Shown: one piece after another, positions 44,174 to 52,627 of the stretch
Numbering within the stretch: the first letter of the stretch is position 1
Layout: each line of letters starts with the position of its first letter
Assembly (NCBI GenBank): GCA_963764465.1
Contig: CAVXSO010000006.1
Location: forward strand, 744,001-808,000
Origin: JAJXXT01 sp963764465
GTDB taxonomy: Bacteria; Pseudomonadota; Alphaproteobacteria; Acetobacterales; Acetobacteraceae
Direction: 5' to 3'
DNA: 64,000 nucleotides
Program-made: the position numbers and the translations under genes
The notes under the pieces: model-generated
Databases searched by the model: none
What the model was told of the DNA's origin: nothing
What the model saw: only the letters and a program-made list of their open reading frames with translations

Positions 44174-45256
44174 ATGGCGCCCGCGCAGCCGGGCACGGCT
44201 TCGGACGGCATCGGCGACCCCCGCTTCTTCGCGCGCAGCGGGCCGCATCCGCTCGCCGCCATCGCCGCCACCGCCGGCGCCGAACTGGCCGGCGGGGGCG
44301 AGCGCCTGATCGCGGGCGTGGCACCGCTGCAGACGGCGGGCCCGGACGACGTGTCGTTCCTCGACAACCGCCGCTACGCCGAGGCGCTGGGGCTGACGCG
44401 CGCCGGCGCCGTCATCGTCCACCCGGACCTCGCCCCGCACGCGCCGGCCGGCTGCGTCGCCCTCGTCACCCGGGAGCCCTATCTCGGCTGGGCGCGCGTC
44501 GCCGCCCTCTTCCACCCCGCCCCGCCAGCCCGGCCCGGTATCCACCCCACCGCCTGGGTTGCGCCCGGCGCGATGGTCGATCCCAGTGCGGAGATCGGCC
44601 CCTTCGCCTGCATCGATGCGGGGGCCGAGATCGGCCCGCGCTGTCGCGTCGGCGCGCATGCCGTCATCGCCGCGGGTGTCGTGCTCGGGGCGGATTGCCG
44701 CATCGGGCCTGGCGCCACCCTCACCCACGCCATACTCGGCGCGCGCGTCGTCATCCACGCGGGTGCCCGCATCGGCCAGGATGGGTTCGGCTTCGCAACG
44801 GACCCGAAAGGCCCCGGCGGCATCCCTCGCTTCGTCGCCGTGCCCCAGCTCGGCCGCGTCCTCGTCGGCGACGACGCCGATATCGGCGCCAACACCACGA
44901 TCGATCGCGGCTCCGCGCAGGATACCGTCATCGGCGCCGGCTCGCGCCTCGACAACCTGGTGCAGATCGGCCACAACGTCCGCCTCGGGCGCTGCTGTGT
45001 CGTCGTTGCGCAGGCCGGGATTTCCGGCTCCACCGAGCTCGGCGATTTCGCCGTTGTCGCTGCCCAGGCCGGGCTCACCGGCCATCTGCGCATCGGCGCG
45101 CGTGCGCGCATCGGTGCCCAGGCCGGCGTCATGGCGGACGTGGCGGAAGGGCAGGATGTCGTCGGCTCCCCGGCGATGCCCGTGCGCAGCTTCTTCCGTC
45201 AGGTGGCGACGCTGCGCCGCCTCGCGGAGCGTAAGCCTAAGGAAGGAACGGGCTGA
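44174..45256 (+). CDS. lpxD: UDP-3-O-acylglucosamine N-acyltransferase
   Basis: A 360-residue acyltransferase for the third step of lipid A synthesis. The N-terminal uridine-binding domain (about residues 15-110) is followed by a left-handed parallel beta-helix of hexapeptide repeats (IHPTAWVAPGAMVDPSAEIG onward). The catalytic histidine is in LVQIGHNVRLGRCCVVVAQ. The ATG lies one base after the skp stop codon. Confidence 0.95.
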   Translation: MAPAQPGTASDGIGDPRFFARSGPHPLAAIAATAGAELAGGGERLIAGVAPLQTAGPDDVSFLDNRRYAEALGLTRAGAVIVHPDLAPHAPAGCVALVTREPYLGWARVAALFHPAPPARPGIHPTAWVAPGAMVDPSAEIGPFACIDAGAEIGPRCRVGAHAVIAAGVVLGADCRIGPGATLTHAILGARVVIHAGARIGQDGFGFATDPKGPGGIPRFVAVPQLGRVLVGDDADIGANTTIDRGSAQDTVIGAGSRLDNLVQIGHNVRLGRCCVVVAQAGISGSTELGDFAVVAAQAGLTGHLRIGARARIGAQAGVMADVAEGQDVVGSPAMPVRSFFRQVATLRRLAERKPKEGTG

Positions 45257-45261
45257 GCACG

Positions 45262-45756
45262 ATGCAGCAGGCGCACGAAACCCAAGCAAGTACGGCCGGA
45301 ACCGGAATCACCGTCGACATCGCCGGCATCCTGCGCGCCATCCCGCATCGCTACCCGTTCCTGCTGATCGACCGGGTGGAGGGGCTCCTGCCTGGCCAGT
45401 CGGCCATCGGCATCAAGAACGTCACGGTCAACGAGCCGTTCTTCGCCGGCCACTTCCCCAACCACCCGGTGATGCCCGGCGTGTTGATCATCGAGAGCAT
45501 GGCGCAGACCGCAGCCGTTCTCGTCGTGCACACGCTCGGCCCGGACGCCGCTGGCCGCGTCGTCTACTTCATGTCGGTCGAGGGCGCGAAATTCCGCCGC
45601 CCCGTCATGCCCGGCGACACGCTGCGCATCCACTGCACCAAGGAACGCAACCGCGGCCAGGTGTGGAAGTTCAACGCCATCGCCCGCGTGAACGACACCA
45701 TCGTCGCCGAAGCCACCTACACCGCCATGATCATGGAGCGCGCGGAACCCCTATGA
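45262..45756 (+). CDS. fabZ: 3-hydroxyacyl-ACP dehydratase FabZ
   Basis: A 164-residue hot-dog dehydratase of fatty acid synthesis. IPHRYPFLLIDRVEGL precedes the catalytic histidine in FFAGHFPNHPVMPGVLIIESMAQ, where the glutamate is also found. Its supply of acyl chains balances fatty acid against lipid A synthesis, which explains its position. The stop overlaps the lpxA start (ATGA at 45753-45756). Confidence 0.96.
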   Translation: MQQAHETQASTAGTGITVDIAGILRAIPHRYPFLLIDRVEGLLPGQSAIGIKNVTVNEPFFAGHFPNHPVMPGVLIIESMAQTAAVLVVHTLGPDAAGRVVYFMSVEGAKFRRPVMPGDTLRIHCTKERNRGQVWKFNAIARVNDTIVAEATYTAMIMERAEPL

Positions 45757-46583
45757 GCGCCGCCGCCGAAGCAGACGTGCAGATCGACCCCCGCGCCGCG
45801 GTCGCCCCCGGAGCCAAACTCGGCCGCGGCGTCGTCGTCGGCCCGTGGTGCACGGTCGGGCCGGACGTGGTTCTGGGGGACCATGTCCGGCTCATCTCGC
45901 ACGCGGTGATCGACGGCCACACGCGCATCGGCGAGGGCACCACCATCTACCCCTTCGCCACCGTCGGCATGGCGCCGCAGGACCTCAAGTACAAGGGTGA
46001 GCCCACGGAGACGGAGGTCGGCGCCCACACCGTCATCCGCGAGCACGTCACCATCCATCGCGGCACCGTGACGGGCACCGGCATCACCCGCGTCGGCGCC
46101 AGGTGCCTGCTCATGGCCGTCGTCCATGTCGCGCACGACTGCGCGCTCGGCGAGGGCGTCGTCGTCGCCAACAACGTCGTCATGGGCGGGCATGTCGCGA
46201 TCGGCGACGGCGCGGTCATCGGCGGCGCCGCGGCGCTGCACCAGTTCGTGCGCATCGGCCGCGGCGCCATGGTGGGCGGCGTCTCCGGCGTGGAGGCGGA
46301 CGTGATCCCCTTCGGCATGGTCATCGGCAACCGCGCGCGCCTCGTCGGCCTCAACGTCGTGGGCCTGCGCCGGCGCGGCCTGCCGCGCGAATCCATCGCC
46401 GCCCTTCGCCGCGCCTTCCGCGACCTCTTCGGCGGCAGCGGCGCCTTCGCCGACCGGCTCGCCGAATTGCAGGCCACGCCCGGCCCGGATCCCCTGGTCG
46501 CCGAGATGCTCGCCTTCGCCACCGCGCCCTCGCATCGCGGTCTCATCCGGGCCGTCATCGGCGCCGACGACGCCGAGGACTGA
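45753..46583 (+). CDS. lpxA: UDP-N-acetylglucosamine acyltransferase
   Basis: A 276-residue hexapeptide-repeat enzyme that adds the first 3-hydroxyacyl chain to UDP-GlcNAc. Coils begin at VQIDPRAAVAPGAKLGRGVV; the catalytic histidine region is LLMAVVHVAHDCALGEGVVV; the C-terminal helical domain (ARLVGLNVVGLRRRGLPRES) is intact. Start overlaps the fabZ stop; lpxI follows after 18 bases. Confidence 0.96.
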   Translation: MSAAAEADVQIDPRAAVAPGAKLGRGVVVGPWCTVGPDVVLGDHVRLISHAVIDGHTRIGEGTTIYPFATVGMAPQDLKYKGEPTETEVGAHTVIREHVTIHRGTVTGTGITRVGARCLLMAVVHVAHDCALGEGVVVANNVVMGGHVAIGDGAVIGGAAALHQFVRIGRGAMVGGVSGVEADVIPFGMVIGNRARLVGLNVVGLRRRGLPRESIAALRRAFRDLFGGSGAFADRLAELQATPGPDPLVAEMLAFATAPSHRGLIRAVIGADDAED

Positions 46584-46601
46584 GCCACGGCCCCATCCAC
46601 C

Positions 46602-47441
46602 ATGGTTGGCGAGCGGAGCCCTCTCGGCATCATCGCCGGCGGCGGCCCGTTTCCGGGCCAGGTCGCCCGCGCCGCCGTGGCCACCGGCCGCAACGTCTTC
46701 ATCGTGGCGCTCGAGGGTTTCGCCGAGCCCGCGGTGATCGGCGCCTACCCACACGCCACCGCCCGCATGGGTGCCGCGGGACGCATCCTCGCCCTGCTGC
46801 GCGACGCGCGGTGCCAGGACCTCGTCGTGGTGGGCCCGGTCAGGCGTCCCTCGATGCTCGACCTCCGCCCGGACGCGGAGGGCGTGCGCCTCCTCGCGCG
46901 CATCGGCCGCGCCGCGTTCGGCGGCGACGACGGGCTGCTCGCAGCCGTGCTGCGCGTGCTCGGCGAGGAAGGCTTCCGCGTCCTCGGCGCGCACGAGGTG
47001 CTGACGGAAGCGCTCGCCCCCGCCGGCCTGCTGACGCCGAACGGCCCCGATGCCACCGCGCAGGCGGACATCGCCCGCGGCCTCGCCGTGCTGAAAGCCC
47101 TGGGCGCCGCCGATGTCGGCCAGGCCTGCGTCGTGCAGCAGGGCATCGTGCTCGCCGTCGAGGCGATCGAGGGCACGGACGCCATGCTCGCACGCGCCGG
47201 CAGCCTTGCGCGCCCCGGACCGGGAGGGGTGCTGGTGAAATGCGCCAAGCCCGGGCAGGATCGCCGCGCGGACATGCCCGCGATCGGCCCCAACACCGTG
47301 CGCGCCGCGTCCCAGGCCGGGTTGCGCGGCATCGCCTTCGAGGCCGGCGCCACCCTGCTCGCCGACGCACAAGCGACCGCCTCGGCGGCACGCGAGGCCG
47401 GACTGTTCCTTTTGGGTACGACCATGGAGGAGACGATATGA
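46602..47441 (+). CDS. lpxI: UDP-2,3-diacylglucosamine diphosphatase, LpxI type
   Basis: A 279-residue protein of the DUF1009/LpxI family, which in alphaproteobacteria replaces LpxH in releasing lipid X. Recognisable are LGIIAGGGPFPGQVARAAVA at the N-terminus, and EAIEGTDAMLARAG and VLVKCAKPGQDRRADMPAIG in the catalytic domain (conserved Lys and Asp). lpxB, the usual next gene in relatives, is absent; the stop overlaps the start of the glyoxalase gene (ATGA). Confidence 0.93.
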   Translation: MVGERSPLGIIAGGGPFPGQVARAAVATGRNVFIVALEGFAEPAVIGAYPHATARMGAAGRILALLRDARCQDLVVVGPVRRPSMLDLRPDAEGVRLLARIGRAAFGGDDGLLAAVLRVLGEEGFRVLGAHEVLTEALAPAGLLTPNGPDATAQADIARGLAVLKALGAADVGQACVVQQGIVLAVEAIEGTDAMLARAGSLARPGPGGVLVKCAKPGQDRRADMPAIGPNTVRAASQAGLRGIAFEAGATLLADAQATASAAREAGLFLLGTTMEETI

Positions 47442-47827
47442 GCTACCGTTATCTGCACACGATGCTGCGCGTCGGGAACCTTGAACGCAGCGTGAAATTC
47501 TACACCGATCTGTTCGGCATGAAGGAAATTCGCCGCCGCGACGTGCCGGAGGGCAAGTACACGCTCTCCTTCCTCGGCTACGGCGAGGATACCGAGCACA
47601 CGCAGATCGAGCTCACCTACAATTACGGCGTCGATAAATACGATATCGGAACGGGATTCGGCCACCTCGCCATCGGCGTGCCGGATGTCGCCGGCACCTG
47701 CGAGAAACTGCGCGCCGCCGGCGCCAGGATCACCCGCGAGCCCGGCCCGGTGAAGTTCGGCACCACCATCATCGCCTTCGTCGAGGACCCGGACGGTTAC
47801 AAGATCGAACTGATCCAGCGCGCATGA
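47438..47827 (+). CDS. gloA: Lactoylglutathione lyase (glyoxalase I)
   Basis: A 129-residue VOC metalloenzyme converting the methylglyoxal-glutathione adduct into lactoylglutathione. The four metal ligands expected from E. coli GloA are all present: His in RYLHTMLRV, Glu in TQIELTYNYG, His in GTGFGHLAIG and Glu in DGYKIELIQ. A GGAGGAGACG ribosome site lies inside the end of lpxI. It overlaps four bases with both neighbours, linking the lipid A genes to the Soe-type genes. Confidence 0.93.
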   Translation: MSYRYLHTMLRVGNLERSVKFYTDLFGMKEIRRRDVPEGKYTLSFLGYGEDTEHTQIELTYNYGVDKYDIGTGFGHLAIGVPDVAGTCEKLRAAGARITREPGPVKFGTTIIAFVEDPDGYKIELIQRA

Positions 47828-50617
47828 CCGGAACGACGACGCAGGATGGAGTGGTCTGCTCCACCTGCTACATGTGCGCCTGCCGCTGCGGCATCCGCGT
47901 GCACGTGGCGGGCGGCAAGCTCCGCTACATCGAGGGCAACCCGGAGCACCCGGTAAACCGCGGCGTGCTCTGCGCCAAGGGCTCGGCGGGCATCATGCAG
48001 GCCACCTCGCCGGCGCGGCTCCGTCGCCCGCTGATCCGCACCGGCGAGCGCGGCCGGAACGAGTTCCGCGAGGCAACGTGGGAGGAGGCGCTGGATCTCG
48101 CCACCTCCTGGCTGCGCCAGGTGCGCGAGACGGATCCGAAGCGCCTCGCCTTCTTCACCGGCCGCGACCAGAGCCAGTCGCTCACCGGCTGGTGGGCGCA
48201 ACAGTTCGGCACGCCCAATTTCGCCGCCCATGGCGGCTTCTGCTCCGTCAACATGGCCGCCGCCGGCCTCTATTCGCTCGGCGGCAGCTTCTGGGAATTC
48301 GGCGAGCCGGACTGGGAACACACGAAGATGTTCCTCATGTTCGGCGTCGCCGAGGACCATGACTTCGAACCCGATCAAGATCGGCCTCGGCAAGCTCAAG
48401 GCGCGCGGCGCGCGCTTCGTCTCGGTCAACCCCGTGCGCACCGGCTACTCCGCCATCGCCGACGAGTGGCTCGGCATCCGCCCCGGCACGGACGGGCTTT
48501 TCGTCCTCTCGCTCGCCCATTGCCTGCTTGCCGCCGACCGCGTCGATCTCGAATTCCTCGCCCGTTACACCAACGCGACGCATCTCGTGATCGAGGCCCC
48601 CGGCACCGCGCAGGACGGCCTCATCGCCCGCGACGATGCCGGCCGGCCCCTGGTCTGGAACGGCACCGAGGCAACCGCCGAGGCCGCCAACGCCGCCATC
48701 GCCGGCCGCTTCCATCTGCCGGACGGCCGCCGTGCCGTCACCAGCTTCACCCTTCTCGCCGAGCGCGTGCTCGATGGCGCCTACGCGCCGGAAGCCGTCG
48801 CCCTGCGCTGCGGCATCCCCGCCGCCACCATTCGCCGCCTCGCCGCCGAGATCGCGGAGGCTGCCTTCGAGGGCGCGATCGAGCTGCCCGTCCCCTGGAC
48901 CGATTCCTGGGGCAACCACCACGCCACCATGAAGGGCCGCCCGGTCGCGATGCACGCCATGCGCGGCATCTCCGCCCACTCCAACGGCTTCCAGACCTGC
49001 CGCGCCATCCACGTGCTGCAGATGCTCATCGGCGCCGTCGATGTGCCTGGTTCCTGGCGCTACAAATCTCCCTTCCCGCGCCCCATCCCGCCAGGCCCCG
49101 CCCCGGTCGGCCGCGAGAGCAAGCCCAACACCGCCCAGCCCGGCGCCGCCCTCGGCTTCCCGCAGAAGCCGGAGGACCTGCTCGTCGACGCCGAGGGCCA
49201 GCCCCTGCGCATCGACCACGCCTTCTCCTGGGAAGCTCCGCTCGCGCTGCACGGCATGATGCACAACGTCATCGCCAACGCCGCCGCCGGCGATCCGTAC
49301 AAGATCGATACGTTGTTCCTCTACATGGCCAACATGGCCTGGAACTCCTCGATGAACCCCGAGGAAGCAACGGCGGCCCTCACCGCGCGCGACCCCGCCA
49401 CCGGCGAGTACCGCATCCCCCACGTCATCTACGCCGACGCCTACGCCTCGGAGACCGTCGCCTACGCCGACGTCGTCCTGCCGGACACGACATATCTGGA
49501 ACGTTACGACTGCATCTCCCTGCTCGACCGTCCCATCGGCAGCGCCCACGGCCCGGCCGACGCCATCCGCCAGCCGGTGATCCAGCCGGACCGCGACGTC
49601 CGCCCCTTCCAGGACGTGCTTTTGTCCATCGGCGCTCGCCTCGGCCTGCCCGGCATGGTCGATGACAAGGGAGAGCCGCTCTACGACTCCTACCGCACCT
49701 ATATCTGGAAGCACGAACGCCGCCCCGGCGTCGGCCCCCTCGCCGGCTTCCGCGGCGACGGCACCGCCATCGGCGTCGGCGCGCCCAACCCGGAGCAGGT
49801 CGACCGCTACATCCAGAACGGCTGCTTCTGGCACCACGACCTGCCGGCGGAGCAGCTCTACTACAAGCACAGCAATGCCGCTTATTTGCGGGGCGCAAAG
49901 GAAATGGGCCTGATCGGCTCGGACGCGCCGATAACGTTGCAGATCTACAGCGAACCCCTCGCCCGCCTGCGCGCCGCCGCGAACGGCCACGGCGCCGTGC
50001 AGCCGCCCGAGCATCTGCGTCAGCGCGTCGCCACCTACTGCGACCCGCTCCCCTTCTGGTACCAGCCGCTCGAGGAAACGCCGGAGATCGACGCCGCCTA
50101 CCCTCTGCACGCCGTCACCCAGCGCCCGATGCCGATGTACCATTCCTGGCACGGACAGAACGCGTGGCTGCGCCAGATCATGGGCGCCAACCGCATCTAC
50201 GTGCCCCGCCAGCTCGCCGCCTCGTTCGGCATCGTGGACGATGACTGGGTTGCCATCGTCAGCCGCACCGCTCGCATCGTCGCCCGCGCGCGCCTGATGG
50301 AGGGCGTCAACGCCGCCACCATCTGGACCTGGAACGCCGTCGGCAAGCGCGCCGGCGCCTGGAACCTCACCCCGGACGCAACGGAGGCCACCACCGGCTT
50401 CCTCCTCAACCACGTCCTCTCGGAGCTGCGCCCGGAGCCCGGCCAGCCGCGCGCCTCCAACTCCGATCCCATCACCGGCCAGGCCGCCTGGTACGACGCC
50501 CGCGTCCGTCTCGAACGCGCAACGGCGGAGGATGTTGCCCGCGCCGAGCGCCTGCCCCCCGTGCCGGGCCTAGAAGCCCCACCATCCATCCTGCGCTACC
50601 ACGCGAGGGTCGCATGA
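47824..50617 (+). pseudogene. soeA: SoeA-like molybdopterin oxidoreductase (sulfite dehydrogenase catalytic subunit), frameshifted
   Basis: Bis-MGD catalytic subunit of the DMSO reductase family, about 930 residues. A 4Fe-4S cluster is bound by Cys15, Cys18, Cys22 and Cys50 (C-x2-C-x3-C-x27-C). A cysteine in AAHGGFCSVNMAAAG (residue 140) sits where the molybdenum ligand is expected. There is no Tat signal, which fits the cytoplasm-facing Soe complex rather than periplasmic Phs or Psr. The frame breaks at GACTTC (48361-48366); with one T removed, VAEDHDSNPIKIGLGKLKAR is continuous. The rest is intact. SoeA is inferred from the gene trio; a related sulfur or selenium oxidoreductase is possible. 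Confidence 0.75.
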
Positions 50618-51333
50618 CCTCGTTGCCGCAACGTACCGAGAAGAAACTCGGCCTCGTCATCGACCTCGATACCTGCGTCGGCTGCCACGCCTGCGCCGTC
50701 AACTGCAAGGAGTGGAACACCTCCGGCCCCTCCGCCCCGCTCACGGATTTCGAGCCCTACGGCGCGGAAGCCCATGGCGTCTGGTTCAACCGCATCCACA
50801 GCTTCGAGGCGGGCGAAGGGGCAGAGGGCCGCACCGTCCACTTCCCCAAATCCTGCCTGCATTGCGAGGACGCGCCCTGCGTCACCGTCTGCCCCACCGG
50901 CGCCAGCATGAAGCGCGCGGAAGACGGCATCGTCCTGGTGGACGCCGACAAATGCATCGGCTGCAAGCTTTGCTCCTGGGCCTGCCCCTATGGTGCACGC
51001 GAATACGACCACGACCAGGGCGTGATGAAGAAATGCACGCTCTGCGTCGATCGCATCTACAACATGGACGTTCCGGAACGCGAACGTGTCCCCGCCTGTG
51101 TCAGCACCTGCCCCTCCTCCGCGCGCCACTTCGGGGACCTCGGGGACCCCAACAGCGAGGTATCGCGCCTCGTTGCCGCCCGCGACGGCTTCGCGCTGAT
51201 GCCGGAGCAGGGCTGCCGCCCCGTCAACCGCTACCTGCCGCCCCGCAGCGCGAGGGCCGCCCCCGCGCCGCTGCCGCAGGCAAGCCTCGCCAGCCGGCTC
51301 GCCGAATGGGCCGGAAAGCTGATCGCCCGATGA
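50614..51333 (+). CDS. soeB: SoeB-like 4Fe-4S ferredoxin electron-transfer subunit
   Basis: A 239-residue NrfC/DmsB-type protein with four cysteine clusters for four 4Fe-4S centres: CVGCHACAVNC (residues 21-31), CLHCEDAPCVTVCP, CIGCKLCSWACPYG and KKCTLCVDRI with CVSTCP. It would pass electrons between the molybdenum subunit and the membrane anchor. Start ATG overlaps the upstream stop and its stop overlaps the soeC start (ATGA at both ends), so the three are made together. It lacks a signal peptide. Confidence 0.85.
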   Translation: MTSLPQRTEKKLGLVIDLDTCVGCHACAVNCKEWNTSGPSAPLTDFEPYGAEAHGVWFNRIHSFEAGEGAEGRTVHFPKSCLHCEDAPCVTVCPTGASMKRAEDGIVLVDADKCIGCKLCSWACPYGAREYDHDQGVMKKCTLCVDRIYNMDVPERERVPACVSTCPSSARHFGDLGDPNSEVSRLVAARDGFALMPEQGCRPVNRYLPPRSARAAPAPLPQASLASRLAEWAGKLIAR

Positions 51334-52244
51334 AACCTGCCTTCTCCGTCATCTTCTTCACCACCGCGTCCGGCGCCGGCTACGGCCTGCTTGCCCTGAT
51401 CGGCCTTCTCGCGCCGGCGGGGCTCACGCCAACCACGACCTGGTTCGTCATCCTGTCCGTCGGCCTTGCGCTCGTCCTCATCACCGCGGGCCTGCTTGCC
51501 AGCACCTTCCATCTCGGCCATCCGGAACGAGCGTGGCGTGCGCTGACCCAATGGCGCAGCTCCTGGCTCTCGCGCGAAGGCATCGCGGCCATCGTCGCCT
51601 ACCCCGTCGTCGGCGCCTTCGCGATCGCCTGGCTCGTCACCGGCCACGCCAGCGCCGTCCTCGGCCTGCTCACCGCCGCCATCGCCGCCATCACGGTGTT
51701 CTGCACCGGCAAGATCTACGCAACGCTGCGCCCCATCCGGCAGTGGAACCATCCGCTGACCGTGCCGGGCTACCTGCTCCTCGCCCTGTTCACCGGCCTC
51801 GCCCTCCTCGCCGCCCTCACCCTCTCGGCCACCATCGCCGCCGCCGCCGCCATCGGCGCCATCGCGGCCCTCGCGCTCAAGCACCGCTACTGGCGCTCCA
51901 TCGACGAGCAGGTCCCCACCACCACGCTCGCGACCGCTACCGGCCTTGGCAACCTGGGTCGCGTGCGCCTGCTGGACCCGCCGCACGGCCCGCCAAACTA
52001 CCTGATGCGCGAAATGGGCTACCGCATCGCCCGCGACAACGCCTCACGCCTGCGCGCCGCTTCACTCGCCGCCGGCTTCGCGCTGCCCGCCCTGCTGCTC
52101 CTGACCGGCATCGCCGGCGGCCCGCTCGCCATCCTCGCCCCGCTCGCAGCCCTGCTCGCCCTCGCCGGAACCCTCGTCGAGCGCTGGCTCTTTTTTGCCG
52201 AGGCGACGCATGCCCAGGCGATTTATTACGGGCTCAATCCGTAA
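51330..52244 (+). CDS. soeC: SoeC-like membrane anchor (DmsC family)
   Basis: A 304-residue polytopic protein of the DMSO reductase anchor family with about eight hydrophobic segments starting at FSVIFFTTASGAGYGLLALI. The family-typical loop HLGHPERAWRALTQWRSSWL followed by SREG is at about residue 60. It anchors the complex in the inner membrane and exchanges electrons with quinone. Together with the two genes before it this gives the SoeABC layout; direction of electron flow (sulfite oxidation versus substrate reduction) cannot be proved from sequence. Confidence 0.82.
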   Translation: MKPAFSVIFFTTASGAGYGLLALIGLLAPAGLTPTTTWFVILSVGLALVLITAGLLASTFHLGHPERAWRALTQWRSSWLSREGIAAIVAYPVVGAFAIAWLVTGHASAVLGLLTAAIAAITVFCTGKIYATLRPIRQWNHPLTVPGYLLLALFTGLALLAALTLSATIAAAAAIGAIAALALKHRYWRSIDEQVPTTTLATATGLGNLGRVRLLDPPHGPPNYLMREMGYRIARDNASRLRAASLAAGFALPALLLLTGIAGGPLAILAPLAALLALAGTLVERWLFFAEATHAQAIYYGLNP

Positions 52245-52247
52245 GAC

Positions 52248-52266
52248 GCAGGGGCTCCGCCCCTGC
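52248..52266 (+). terminator. Hairpin after soeC
   Basis: GCAGGGG (52248-52254), loop CTCCG, CCCCTGC (52260-52266): a perfect 7-base stem three bases after the soeC stop, without a clear T tract. Probable end of the long bamA-to-soeC run. Confidence 0.6.
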
Positions 52267-52310
52267 ATCCCGCGTCGCGCAAACAGCGCGCCTTCGGAAC
52301 GACGGCCTTA

Positions 52311-52326
52311 GCAGGCTGTTGAAGAA
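52311..52326 (+). repeat. IS left terminal inverted repeat
   Basis: GCAGGCTGTTGAAGAA; matches the complement of the right end at 15 of 16 positions. Confidence 0.9.
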
Positions 52327-52345
52327 GTGGTCGAGCGGCGGGCGA

Positions 52346-52627
52346 TTATCCGTCGGCGACTGACCAGAGCATGTCGTCCTTCAAATCGTCAAAGCACGTT
52401 TGGCAGACCCACTCATAGCAGGCGCCCTTTGGGTAATCTTCGCGAGTCGCGTACCCCTCGTGCTGGATGTCTGGACCTTCGAGCTCCGCGAGTTTGGCCC
52501 AGCAGGCAGCGCAGTGATCGTGATCCCAGCTTTCGCTCCATCGGGCATAGCGACGGAACTGCAATTGCAGCCCCTTGAGGTGGCTGGCATTGTCGATCCG
52601 CCACTGTTTATCTGGGTTTACCGTCAC
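52346..52627 (-). CDS. IS passenger: small cysteine-rich (zinc-ribbon-like) protein
   Basis: A 93-residue protein whose GTG start overlaps the transposase stop (GTGA at 52624-52627), so it is translated by coupling with the transposase. It contains two CxxC pairs, Cys39-Cys42 (HDHCAACWAKL) and Cys75-Cys78 (EWVCQTCFDD), plus Cys70 and several histidines: a likely zinc site. The N-terminal part is basic (KGLQLQFRRYARW), the end acidic. I recall similar short proteins accompanying this kind of IS but know no assigned function. It may bind DNA or the transposase. Confidence 0.75.
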   Translation of the reverse strand: MTVNPDKQWRIDNASHLKGLQLQFRRYARWSESWDHDHCAACWAKLAELEGPDIQHEGYATREDYPKGACYEWVCQTCFDDLKDDMLWSVADG

